A DNA stretch of 64,000 nucleotides from the NCBI GenBank assembly GCA_021927905.1, contig BLLK01000045.1:496001-560000 (forward strand). Direction: 5' to 3'. The position numbers and the translations under genes were made by a program. This document shows, one piece after another, positions 11,465 to 22,308 of the stretch. The notes beneath the pieces are model-generated. The model had not been told where the DNA came from. It searched no databases and saw only the letters and a program-made list of their open reading frames with translations. Position 1 is the stretch's first letter; each line of letters opens with the position of its first letter. This DNA is from Chaetoceros tenuissimus. Lineage: Eukaryota > Bacillariophyta > Thalassiosirophyceae > Chaetocerotales > Chaetocerotaceae.

Positions 11465-12024
11465 CTTGAGATTTAGTGAATGGTGGATGATATGGTAAGC
11501 CAGACCAGATATGAGATAGTTTGTATGAGAGATAAGGATTTCGATTGGAAGTATCGTAACTGACGAACATGAATATTGAAACATTTGGAACAAAGACCTA
11601 CAATGACGACGTTGAAAAGATTTCAGCGAGTAGACACCAAAACATTGGTGTCAATAGCTTCTCCTTACCTGACTAGCACAAAAAATGTCGGTCCCCTCTT
11701 TGGTTTGAAATCTTTTGTCTCCTGGTTGCCTATTGAATGGTGTCACCGAGGGTTACATCATCATCTAATTCTACTCAATATCTTCGCTGAATTTAGAAAG
11801 AATCCAATATCGTAGAGGTTGACTATCTAAGAAGGTAGCAATTCAATTGAAAGCCTTTTTGTTTTCTATCTTTCAAATTTACTGTCGGTCAACTTTCAAG
11901 GATTTGGAGGTTCATAGTAGATTGAAAAAACAATTGAAAGAAAAAGGAAATTGGGGTTCTTATCAACTTCCCGACTTTTCTCTTTTAGATACATATTATA
12001 TAAAAGGAGGGGATATTGTAAACC
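11465..12024. other. Divergent promoter region, FkbM / modular protein gene
   Basis: This 560-bp region separates two divergently read genes. TATATAAAAGG lies at 11997-12007, only about 20 bases before the ATG at 12025, which is too close for a normal TATA box of that start. No coding sequence was seen. Confidence 0.5.
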
Positions 12025-15000
12025 ATGAGGATTTCCCATGTAACTTTGCTTTATACACTTCTAGCATCAAGTGCTACACCTTCAGCAGCACTTTTTGTGC
12101 CACAACATAGTGTACGTGCATATGTATCTACAGAACGACTTTTCGCCTCTCCAAAGCCACTTTTTGCCACACCTGATGGGGAAGAGTCAGAAAAGGAAAA
12201 ATCTCAGCCGCCATCTATGGACAATACCAGTTCAAAAGCACTAGATGGCGTTGATGAAGTTGTAGCTGAGGCTGAAGCAGCATTGAAGGAGGCCCAAAAA
12301 GCGATGAATGAGCTTCAGAGTGAAAGCGAAGGAAATAATGTGAAAGAGGAGAAAAAGGTACCAAAACCACCAGCACCTCCAGTGCCTCCAAAGGCTGTAC
12401 CTGTGGAAAACATTGTTGAAAAGCCAAACGTATTGGTGCCGGAAGTAGATCCTGAGGAACTTCGTGTAGAGCAGGAAAGACTACGTGCTGAACAGGAAAT
12501 GAAAGCACAGCAGATGAGAGAAGCGGAAATTGCACGAAAGCAAGCTGCAGACAAGTTCAAAGATGAAGCATTGACCTCTGCAGTTGGTGGTGCAGCTCTT
12601 GGGGCACTTGCAGGTGCAGCTGTTGATATGTACCTTGACACTCAAGGTATCACAGAGATCGAACCAATTATACCACCTGTTCTTTTGGGAGTATCACTTG
12701 GAGCTGCAACGAATACTCTTGGGAAACAAGACAATGCAATCGGAGGAGCTGTCCGAACTGTTTTTGGTGGAGCAGTGAAGGGAATAAAGAATGCAGTTAC
12801 ATCTGCTGTAAGTAATGCTGTAAATAGTGCAGTTGAAGAAGTAAAAGCTACTCCAACAAAAGTCAAGACAGCAGTTGATAAAAAGGTCAAAGAAACGACT
12901 GATGAAATTAAAGCAATCCCTGGCAAAGTTTCAGCAAAGGCGAGTGAAACTGCAGAAGAAATTAGCAATGAGATTAAAGCTATCCCTGAAAAAGTAAAGG
13001 ATTCTGCTGCAAAAACTGCTGAAAGAACCAAAACTGAAATTGAAACTGCGACAAAGAAAGCTGTAGAAGAAGTCAAGGCAACTCCAGGTAAAATTGCCGA
13101 CTCGACTAAAAAGGCTGTTGTGAAGACTATTGAAGATGTTGAAACTTCTATCGAAAACACCGTGAAGGAAACGGAGAGAAAAATTACCGAGACTGTTGAT
13201 GAAGTTGTAGCACTCCCTACCAAGACGGTGGAAAAGGTGAGTACTTGTAGAAGTAATAATTACAACAAATCTCAAATCTTTTGCTTGTTTTCTAACAATC
13301 AAATAGATTTCAGAAACTGTATCCAATGTGATCCCTTCAGGTGAGAAGAAAGCTCCACCAGTTGTACCAAAACCTCCAGAGATGCCTCCACCCCCATCAC
13401 TCCTGAAAGAGCTTGAAAAGGATCCATCTACTATTAAACCACCACCTCCACCAAAGCAAACAGAAAAGAAAGATATCACTCCTCCTTCTCTACCAAAGGT
13501 TGACTTACCGAAAATCGAAGTACCAAAGATCGAAGTTCCAAAGGTCAATATTCCAAAGGCACCTGTACCAAAACCACCCGCGCCAAAGGTGGAAAATGCA
13601 GCAATTACACCTCCTGCTCCAAAAAAGAAGGAGCAGAAAAAGAAAGTTGAGGATAATTTTGTTTTCAGTGAAGTCAGTTTGAAGGAGTTTGTTTCAAAAG
13701 ACAAAGATTCCAAAGCAGCAGAAGAGCAAATTGAAAAGCAAACTGTTCAAAAAAGTACTCCAAAGAAAGATACACCAAATATCTTCAACCTCGGGGGACA
13801 ACCAAAGAAGACGCCAACAAAGGGAAGTGATTCGCCGGTCAAGGCTTCAGCTGAGTCCGATAGACCAAACATATTCTCCATCAAAAAGCAGCAAGATGAA
13901 GAAAAGAAAGCAGCAAACAAATTGTTAGACGAGAAAAAGGCTGCACAGGCACAAGCAGCAGAAGACAAGAAGAAAAAAGCTGAAGAACGCAGACTTACGC
14001 AAATTGAAGCTGCAGCAGAAAAGAAGAGACAGGCCGAAGAAAAGAGACAAGCACAGCTTGCAGTAATTGCCGAAAAGAAGCGACTTGCGGAGGAGAAGAA
14101 GGCAGAAGCTACACTAAGAAAGAAGGAAGCAGAGGAGAAGAAGTCAGCTGAGAAAAAGTTGAACAAGGCAAAACCAGGAGCTACTATTTCACTTGGATTT
14201 TTCGGTTTTGGAGGTCAAAAGGATGTGGAAGAAGAAGTCTCGAGAGCAAATACAGCTGCGCCAAAGGGTATCCCGACCATTACCCAATGGAAGCAAAATG
14301 GTGATGGTTCAATTACCGGTTTGATTTCTGGATCAAATGCTTTTCAAAGTGGAGAGCAAGTAACAACATCTCCAATAAATGTCAAAGATCCTGCAGTAAA
14401 TACAGTCGTGACAACTGTGTCCGGTTCAAAGTAAGTGATTTACAAGATTTTATCAGAATACGTCACGATTTCTACTTTATGCTAACAGCCATTTAGATAT
14501 TATTTGGGTAAAAGTGCAGGTGGTGGGTTCTTTGGAATAGCAGGACCAAGATCAGTATCCCCTGCATCTGCTCCGCCCACTCAATCCGAGCCAAAAGAAG
14601 ACCGTGTTGCTGCAGCGAGAAAGATTGCTGAGGAAAGAAAGGCAGCTGCACTCAAAGCAGCTGAAGAGCGCAAACGACAAGCAGAAGAACGACGTGCTGC
14701 AGCTGATGCAAAAAGACGCGAAGCAGAAGAGAAGCGTCAAGCATCGATTGCAGCAAGAAACGAAGCAGCTGCAAAAAGACAGGCTGAACAGAAAATCCAA
14801 AAAGCAACTCGTGGAGCTACAGTTTCTTTAGGCTTTTTCAACTTTGGAGGGAGTTCCGAACAAGAAGAGTCTGTATCGAAGTCTGTTCCAAAAGGAGTCC
14901 CTGTACTATCCAAATGGAAACAAAACCCTGACGGTTCTGTGACAGGATTTGTCTCAGGTTCAAGAGCATTTAAAAACGGAGAGTCTATCACAACATCAGT

Positions 15001-17182
15001 TCTGAAAGAAAAGAACCCTTCACCTGACTCAGTTGTCACTACAGTATCCGGATCCAAGTGAGTAATTATATGCCCTTTTTCTTTTAACTTTTAAAAAATT
15101 GTCCTAACAATGTTTCATAAGGTATTTCCTTGATACAAAACAAGGAGGCGCAAGCATCGGAGGCGGATTCTTCGGAGCTCGTACAAGCCCATCACCATCT
15201 CCAGCACCACAAGATAACTTGAAAGCCAAAATGGATATGGCTGCTGAAAAGAGAAAAGCAGATGCAGAAGCTCGCAAGAGGGCAGCTGAAGAAAAACGTT
15301 TACGCGCTGTAGAGGCTGCAGAGGCTAGAAAACGAGACGCTGCTGAAAAGAAGGCAGCACAAGAAGCAGCAAAAAGAGCACAGAAAAGTCAGGAAACTGT
15401 GGCAACCGCGAAGCCACGCACTACAATTTCTCTTGGATTCCTCAACTTTGGAGATTCATCTTCTGCAGTACCTACAGGAGCACCAGCGGGCATCCCGACA
15501 ATTACCAAGTGGAGACAGAACAACGACGGATCAATCACTGGTCTCATCTCTGGTTCAAATGCATTCCGTAACGGAGAGTCGGTGACAACTTCAGTAATTA
15601 AAGGAAATGCGAGCGACAATACTGTAGTACAGACCATCTCTGGCTCAAAGTACTATCTTTCAAACAAACCTGTATCGGCACCAAAAAAAGCAGCACCAGC
15701 TCCATCACCATCACAGAAGGCTCAACAAGCAAAGGCGAAGTCTGTAGTGGATAATGCGAAATCTGGCGCAACCATTTCTCTTGGTTTCTTGAACTTTGGT
15801 GCAGGAGATAAGACAAAAGAGGTACCTTCTAATGTTGCTCCAAAAATTGTTTCTCAGGCACCAAAAGGAGTACCTTCAATATCAAAATGGAGACAAAATA
15901 GGGATGGCTCAATTACAGGAATTATCTCTGGATCTAATGCCTACAATGATGGGGAGTCTATCACAACATCTCCTATAACCTCTGAAGCCACAGATGGTGC
16001 ACTGGTACAGACTTCTTCTGGATCGAAGTAAGTTTCTATTTTGTTATTCTGACATTGTCTAGATATGTCAACTTTTACTAACCACTATGGTGTAGATATT
16101 TCTTGGAAGCGAAACCTAAAGCAGGAGGATTCTTCGGAGGGACAAGGGCTCCGCCTCCAAGCCAGGCATCATCAAAAGGAACAGATAGTAAGGCGTCAGC
16201 TCTCGAAGCGCAAAAGAGAGCAGCAGAGGAGAAAAGACAAGCGGCACTTGCTGCAGCTGAAGCAAAGAAAGAAGCTGCACGCGCTGCTGCTGAAGCCAGA
16301 AAGAGAGAGGCTGAGGAAAAGAGAGAGGCAGCACGTGCCGCAGCTGAAGCAAAGAAGAAAGAAGCCGAGGAAAAGAGAAAGGCACTTGCAGAAGAGAGAA
16401 AGCGACAGGCAGAAGAGAAGCGTCAAGCTGCAATAGCTGCAGTTGAAGCGAAGAAACGCGAGGCTGAGTCTAAGAAGCAAGCCTCATCACAAGCTAAACA
16501 GGCCCAGAAAGCGATGGAAACTGCAAAGCCAGGAGCAACTATTTCTCTAGGATTCTTGAATTTTGGCAAGAGTAACGAAGCACAAGGAGCTCCTCCTGTA
16601 CAACAAAATGGCAAGAAGCCTGCGAAGAAAATGGCATCCGCACCTCGTGGTACACCAACCATGTACAACTGGAGGCAGAATCGCGATGGATCAATCACTG
16701 GAAAAATTTCAGGAGCCACAGCATACAGCGATGGGGAATCAGTAACAACATCTCCACTTGCTACAGATGCTGACTTTGGTGCTCTTGTCCAGACTACATC
16801 CGGTTCAAAGTATTATTTGGCTGAGAAGGGCGCAAAGATTCCTCAGGCAGGTAGTGCAGCTGCACCTTCTACGAAGACTGGGTTTTCGTTCGGGTCTCCT
16901 GCAAAGACAAAATCTGTTACTCCAGCCTCAACAAAGACTGCATTTGGCGTCGGTAAACCACAAGCTGCAGCAAAGCCACCCGCCAAGAAACCTGCTCCTC
17001 GAGGTGTACCAATTCTTTCTAGATGGAGACAGAATCGTGATTCTTCGATCACTGGATTGATTAGTGGATCACCCGGGTTTGATGATGGTGAGAGAATTAC
17101 TACAAGTCCAATTGCAAAAGGTACAGTAGCAGAAGGACAAGTAGTCCAGACTGGATCTGGTTCAAGATATTACTTGGACTGA
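12025..17182 (+). CDS. Large modular protein with six C-terminal repeat modules, probably plastid-targeted, 5 exons
   Basis: Exons 12025-13236, 13307-14430, 14497-15057, 15122-16027 and 16096-17182 give 1,629 residues. The N-terminus is a signal peptide ending near SAALF, a possible plastid motif. Then come an acidic helical and Pro-rich part (to 185), a Gly/Ala zipper-like hydrophobic region (about 185-255), amphipathic repeats of about 22 residues with A-x-P-x-K-V turns (260-405), and a Pro-rich stretch with KIEVPKIEVPK (about 410-510). After that, Ala/Glu/Lys/Arg-rich helices alternate with six modules starting near 690, 884, 1064, 1181, 1412 and 1566. A module contains ATISLGFLNFG, a variable linker, WRQNRDGSITG-x-ISGS, then ITTS and SGSKYYL. 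The last copy lacks the first motif and ends the protein. Function is unknown; a scaffold role is inference. The module may recur in other diatom proteins, which I cannot check here. Confidence 0.85.
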
Positions 17183-17335
17183 AGGGTCTTTTGGACAAGA
17201 ATATCCCCATAGTGAGGAAGCGTTAAGAAGAAGTGCGACATGCGATAGGAAAGATACAATAGAAATGAAACTGAATCAGAATAAATACTTAGAAAATTCA
17301 TTATTTGGGATATTATGTTTTTGTAAATTAAAAAT

Positions 17336-18001
17336 TCACACAAGTTCTTGTTCAAATTGTACCCCATCCTCATCATTTTGATTTACTGCTTGCCAGCCCT
17401 TGTTTTCTTTCGGAGGCCATTTGCCTGCTTGGATCAGTCTTGAAAGCAGGACATCTTTCCCTACTTTTGTTACTACAGCAATAGCTTCTCCTTGCAAAAC
17501 AACTGAACCACAATTTAATTCTTCTGCATCAACTGTTCCATCTCTATTCAAAGTTATCGTCCTTGGCTTCACAACTCCATCAATTGCAGAAGCATCGATA
17601 ATTAATTCGGTAACGTCACAGTCATTATTACCTTCTTCAAGATCTTCCTCTCCATCCGCAACCAAGTCTGCCCCCAAGCTCAAGAGTTTTAAATCAGCTG
17701 GAATAATGTCATTTTCGTGAATTCTAACTATATCCCCAACACCTAAACTACTACTGTCATAACAAACCCATCTATTTCCTAAGCGAACCTCAGCGTCTAC
17801 AGGAATAATTTTTTTATATAATTTCATGGTCGGTAAATGGTTGATACAGGGTAATATGACACATGCCCATTTTGGAAGGTTCCACGGTGGTGTAATAATA
17901 TTCATTTCATTAGTATCAACGTTTGATTTTGATCCAGTTGAGTAATTTGTCGACAAAGATTCTAGTAAATCTCTTTGCTCCTGCGATAAATGAGGCTTCA
18001 T
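17336..18001 (-). CDS. Stand-alone P-type ATPase actuator-domain-like protein
   Basis: A 221-residue protein with an ATG at 18001. Residues about 75-205 resemble the A domain of P-type cation ATPases: VRLGNRWVCYDSSSLGVGDI, RIHENDIIPADLKLLSLGA, LNCGSVVLQGEAIAVVTKVG. Where active pumps have the TGE(S) dephosphorylation loop, this protein reads DASAIDGVVKP. It has no phosphorylation domain (DKTGT), no nucleotide domain and no proper membrane bundle, and is about a quarter of a pump's length. A short hydrophobic stretch (WACVILPCINHLP) may touch a membrane. It cannot be a pump by itself; a regulatory role or a relic is possible. Convergent with the modular protein gene, 153 bp apart. Confidence 0.65.
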   Translation of the reverse strand: MKPHLSQEQRDLLESLSTNYSTGSKSNVDTNEMNIITPPWNLPKWACVILPCINHLPTMKLYKKIIPVDAEVRLGNRWVCYDSSSLGVGDIVRIHENDIIPADLKLLSLGADLVADGEEDLEEGNNDCDVTELIIDASAIDGVVKPRTITLNRDGTVDAEELNCGSVVLQGEAIAVVTKVGKDVLLSRLIQAGKWPPKENKGWQAVNQNDEDGVQFEQELV

Positions 18002-18273
18002 CTTTGTTAAGAAAAAATGATAATATTTATTGGGACCAAATACAAATATGCTTTATGTATCTGTTGAGACTATGTTATTATAGATCATGTGTATATTCAA
18101 GGTAATACAAATCTCTCTATCTATTGTTGTCATCAAAAAGAGAAGAAAGCTCACTCGATCTTTTCCAATGTCCAATGATGTTGGGAGTAAATGTGTCATA
18201 GCACAATTTTAGACGTATTAGACACAGAGAAAATACTGAAGTCAACATGTACGTACTATCGATTTTCAAGGTT

Positions 18274-19717
18274 TTAATTCTCTATTAAATTTTTACGCCA
18301 TGGCAATCCGCTTGGTTCGGCTTTAGCGTTCCTTTCCGGTGCAACATAAGCAGATTCCGCATTGAGCAATGACTCATCAAAAGAAAGAATCATGAAATTT
18401 GAATATGCTTCTAAAAGCCTCTTTCTTATTGGTTCTGCCAAACTCATTAACTCCCTTTGACGTTCTCTATACATTTTTCTTCCTTCTGGAGTCTCTACAG
18501 GGACTATACCGGCACCATAAGAAGTAGCATCATATGGACTAGCTTCAACATCTAGTCTTCTCGCCATAAGAGATATTTCCAAAACGTCACCTAAAAGTTC
18601 TGTATCTATAAAAGGTTGAAGCTTCAAAGCAATCTTTAGTAAATCCATGTGTGCATGAACGCAAGCCTTTTGTTCTAATCTTAATTGGTCAGTTCTCTCG
18701 AGTGAAGAGCCATGGTGGTTTAAAGGTCCTGCTGCAGGCGCGAAGAAACGAAGTGCGTCAACATGTGTACAAGAAATACCCTTTCGCTCTACAGTTTCAT
18801 TAATCACTTCCCTACTCACTCGCAATGGTAATGCAGATTGGTATTTTGCAGACGGTGGTGGCTCTGCTCCCTCTGGATGGTACTGCATCGCCCACTCGTG
18901 CAAACCGTAACAATGCAAAATTGGTTCTGATTCCAAAGTCGTCTGCATAATTGATGAATACCATTGAAATGGAGCAATTGTTTTTAGTAACTGTTTCTTC
19001 TCATCATCAGTATACGTACTTGGGTCAATATGACGATTGTAGAACACCCCTGGATTGTAGAGTACACCATGCATAGTTGGATCCTTATTCGAATTTTCAT
19101 CATTATTCTCTTGTGACATCAAAGGAATGCTCCCTCTCAGATGCAATGTACCACCTATATCATCAATATTTGCATTTTCTAAAAATATTCCGCCCAACCC
19201 ATGTGACTCTTTCATAGCAATATTATAAATATCTTCACTTACTCCCTCAATAACATCAAGAGTATCATGACCATCTGAAATCTTTAAGTTTCTTCTGTCT
19301 GTAAATTCTAGCAAAAGATTTGGATCCGGTGCCCATCTGGAGAGTCTCCGCGGTCCTTTCGCTCCTTCAGAACATTTATATTAGAACAATATCTAAAATT
19401 CAAGATTCAACAGGAGACCAAATATCCAACTTACCTTTGATACCATAATATTCAATCAAAAAGTTGTAGATAGGGTTGACTGGATCAAGTGCTGTCCAGT
19501 CATCCACGAATCTATTTCCCCGCCTCTTATTCCCACTGTTTATTTGTTCCTCCCTCTTGGTCAAACCGGGTTGTAAAAGCGTCTTGATTCTATTTCTATG
19601 GTTTGATGCAGCAGAACGCCAGACTGATTCAGGAATTTTGATGATGGACATGGAATAGATCTGTTGTAGCTGAAATAGTAATATATGTATTAAAAATTGG
19701 CGTTTCATCAAATTCAT
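18274..19717 (-). CDS. Homologue of bacterial proteins often labelled 3-methyladenine DNA glycosylase, 2 exons
   Basis: Minus-strand exons 19717-19435 and 19364-18274, 70-nt intron, 457 residues. The splice restores a run typical of an uncharacterised bacterial family: IYNFLIEYYGIKG, then LSRWAPDPNLLLEF. Later come HVDALRFFAPAAGPLN, LRLEQKACVHAHMDL, a helical region and LMARRLDVEASPYDATSYG followed by VPVETPEGR. From memory these features match an actinobacterial and proteobacterial family that carries an automatic glycosylase label without a known fold match; the true activity should be treated as unknown. The N-terminal 25 residues are hydrophobic and could be a targeting sequence. The ATG at 19717 is the first available; an in-frame GTG lies just upstream. 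Confidence 0.6.
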
Positions 19718-20289
19718 CTTCACGGAAACTTTCTATGCATGCATAGTTTTATTCTTTTCGCTGGAGATATGTTTACTCGGATGAGGTTTGTTTTGTTTTC
19801 ACAATAAAAACATCAACAAAACAAAAATTAGAAAGGTGTCTGCTTTTATGTGGCTATGATGAGCTCTAAGCCTTTACATCACCGTCATACATAAGCGTAA
19901 AAACGGATACTTCGAGTATGTACTTACGTAAGTGCTACTTTGGAGGTGAGGGCAAAAAATGCATACAAGTTTTGGTTTTCGAGAAAAACAAACAAACTCA
20001 CTTACAGGGGGGATCGTGAAAAAGAAAACATATTCGACATTGAATCTTTTACAAGACGACAATTTAATGTCATAAAGGAATATTTGCTTTTTTATTCAGT
20101 CTTGTATTGCCTTGTTTTTCAAGGGAAATATTTCATGCAATTTTTTCACTCGTTTTTCTTCAGCGAATGGGAAGGGCAGAGTTGCGGATGTAGGACTACC
20201 TTCACTACCTAACCACCAGTGAAGTTTACTTATCGTCACACATTAACTTTCACCATAAAACAGTGGATTAGTCCAATAGATAAACAACA
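19718..20289. other. Divergent promoter region
   Basis: This lies between the minus-strand glycosylase-like gene and the plus-strand ankyrin gene. It contains the perfect 12-bp palindrome ACTTACGTAAGT at 19922-19933, whose core TTACGTAA is a classical bZIP-type site. No coding sequence was seen. Confidence 0.5.
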
Positions 20290-21282
20290 ATGGTGAACAT
20301 CTTCCCAAGCAGAAAGAAGCTACACAGCATGCTAATGAAGCAGCAGTGGGAAAAAGCTTTGAAGCTTTTGAAGACTAAAGTCGGCAGGCAACAAGTTTCT
20401 CAATTGGACGATACTGGACTATCACCTCTAACAATAGCCGTCATGAACAAGCCTCCTATCGAGGTTGTTCAATTACTGCTATCAATTTGCCCTTCAGCAT
20501 CGAGGAAACTTGATTGTCATCAGCTCACACCTCTCCATGTCGCCTGTCGGTGTGGAGCAGACGCCCAAGTAGTTCGTGTTCTTCTGCAACATGATCACGG
20601 AGTAACTGCTTCTTTCATCGATGCACAGAACAAGACACCACTGCATTACTGTGTAGAATATATTTGCAACCCGCTAGAAGATGTTGTAGTCAACATGGAT
20701 ACTGCTCAACCTGCTGCGGTCTCGTTTTCCGGTTCAAAGCGGAAAGGAGTCAAGGTCACCATGCGTACCAAAACTGCCACATGGGACAGATCGAGCCCCA
20801 CAGAAGTAAACAATAACGCTGTACAGGCCAAAGAGCTCACAATGAGTATGGGTCAAGATGAACTTCAAGACCAGACCGATATAATACATATGCTCTTGTC
20901 TGCCTCGCCAAACACATTATGGATTCCAGACGTCAACAGCAATATTCCCATTGATCACCTTCACAATTGCAAAGCAGATCTTGTCGCTCGTTCACCGAAA
21001 TGGGAGCGTGCAGATATTGTATCATCAATCCTTAGAGAATTTGCTGTCACATTATATAGGAGAGAAAAGCAAATGTGCGAAAGATATAGTAAAGCGAAGG
21101 CTGATCCTCTGCGGATCTTGGTCAGAAGGAAGCAACACAAGCCTGTTCCAGGAGATATGTGTTTGGATGATAATGATATGGAGATCGATAATGATTTTGA
21201 AGGTGACGATATTACAGAGACTCCTCGAGAAAGTATCCAACTCGATGATTACGGCGATGTATCAATGTGTTCGATGACTTAG
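20290..21282 (+). CDS. Ankyrin-repeat protein
   Basis: A 330-residue intronless protein. Three ankyrin-type units are visible in the first half: LSPLTIAVMNKPPIEVVQLL (about 43-65), LTPLHVACRCGADAQVVRVL (about 78-100) and KTPLHYCVEY (from about 115). A further degenerate unit around 200-225 (IIHMLLSASPNTLW, then NSNIPIDHL) follows a less ordered insert. The C-terminus is acidic. Ankyrin repeats bind partner proteins; no enzymatic domain is seen. The style (LLLSICPSASR) resembles the expanded ankyrin families of diatoms and the larger ankyrin protein at 54480 in this window. The partner and role are unknown. Confidence 0.82.
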   Translation: MVNIFPSRKKLHSMLMKQQWEKALKLLKTKVGRQQVSQLDDTGLSPLTIAVMNKPPIEVVQLLLSICPSASRKLDCHQLTPLHVACRCGADAQVVRVLLQHDHGVTASFIDAQNKTPLHYCVEYICNPLEDVVVNMDTAQPAAVSFSGSKRKGVKVTMRTKTATWDRSSPTEVNNNAVQAKELTMSMGQDELQDQTDIIHMLLSASPNTLWIPDVNSNIPIDHLHNCKADLVARSPKWERADIVSSILREFAVTLYRREKQMCERYSKAKADPLRILVRRKQHKPVPGDMCLDDNDMEIDNDFEGDDITETPRESIQLDDYGDVSMCSMT

Positions 21283-22308
21283 TTCAAATCCGGAAAGGCT
21301 AGATTTCAAGATCAACTGTCTTCAAGTCAGTGCTACTGTATTGTAATAAAAATAATGTAAAATCATTTTAGGAATAACAGAGAATGTGTTCAGGCTGCCT
21401 AGCAAGAACAATGTGTGTCTGGATCCTTGACAAAAAATGGAAAGCGATAAGTAGACAATTCAAATCTTATCTCACAAAGTTTTTTATAACCAAGCAAAAA
21501 TAAATAGAAATGTTATCAAATGAATATAGTACACAAATCATAAAAGTAATGTCTTCATTGTTTGCTCTGAAAAAGTTTGTTATGATTACTATTATTATTA
21601 GTAAATTGGAAAACAAGGTTTGCATTTCAAGATTAGAATCGAATCGTAAGGGGAATGGATTCAGTTCGTTCTCTTTTTGAAGAAGAATCAAGTCATAAAT
21701 TCAAAATAACTCATTTTCAGGTTTTGATATCTCCGACTACAGAAGAGCAGCAAGAATTGCATATTATACTACACCATACTCCGCAGTAGACAACGGTAGA
21801 TAGGTGTATGCAGTTTTCATTTTAATTATAAAAACTGTTGCGTAGGTCACAGCTAACCAGGAACGAACAGGCGATTTGTCTTTTGTCTTGAGTGGAATTT
21901 TTACTTTTGAGTTGAACGTCGTCTGTCCTCAAAAACTAACTTCAAAGAAGCCTGCATTCCTGTCGATTAAGTGAAAGTGATTCTTTACGTATGTACGTAC
22001 CATACCTAAATTCCGACCTTCCCTTTAAAGGGTTTTGCATCCGTCATCTTTTCCTGTTTTCCTTACGATTGTATGGCTCTGCAGATAGCCGATTATTGAC
22101 GTGGCTACCATAATAATACTTGCTATGTATGTATTTTTTGTAGTTGAACGGTTCGGTTCTCTTCTTTCACCCTCTTCAAAACTTGTAACAGCACTTACAT
22201 AGAGAGAGTGTTGTAAAGCAATAAGAGCTGAGAGAAGAACAATAGAGAAGAACAATAGAACTACAGAGAGTAGATCCCCAAGCACGACCGCTCAACTATA
22301 CGTCCACC
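21283..22308. other. Intergenic, about 1 kb
   Basis: No gene with a proper ATG was recognised. TACGTAC occurs near 21994-22000. A minus-strand open frame at 22025-22285 encodes two hydrophobic stretches but lacks an upstream ATG and was rejected. The final bases before the next gene form CCACCATGG, an ideal start context. Confidence 0.5.

Noticed and set aside
11997-12007. TATATAAAAGG as a TATA box for the modular protein gene
   Set aside because: It lies about 20 bp from the ATG, so transcription would begin at or after the start codon.
13307-13340. Other acceptor sites (after 13313 or 13340) for intron 1 of the modular gene
   Set aside because: Using the AG at 13313 breaks the frame; the AG at 13306 keeps it and continues the helical repeat pattern.
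22025-22285. Minus-strand frame with two hydrophobic stretches
   Set aside because: It has no ATG before the first hydrophobic stretch, and any upstream exon would have to lie inside the divergent gene starting 24 bp away.
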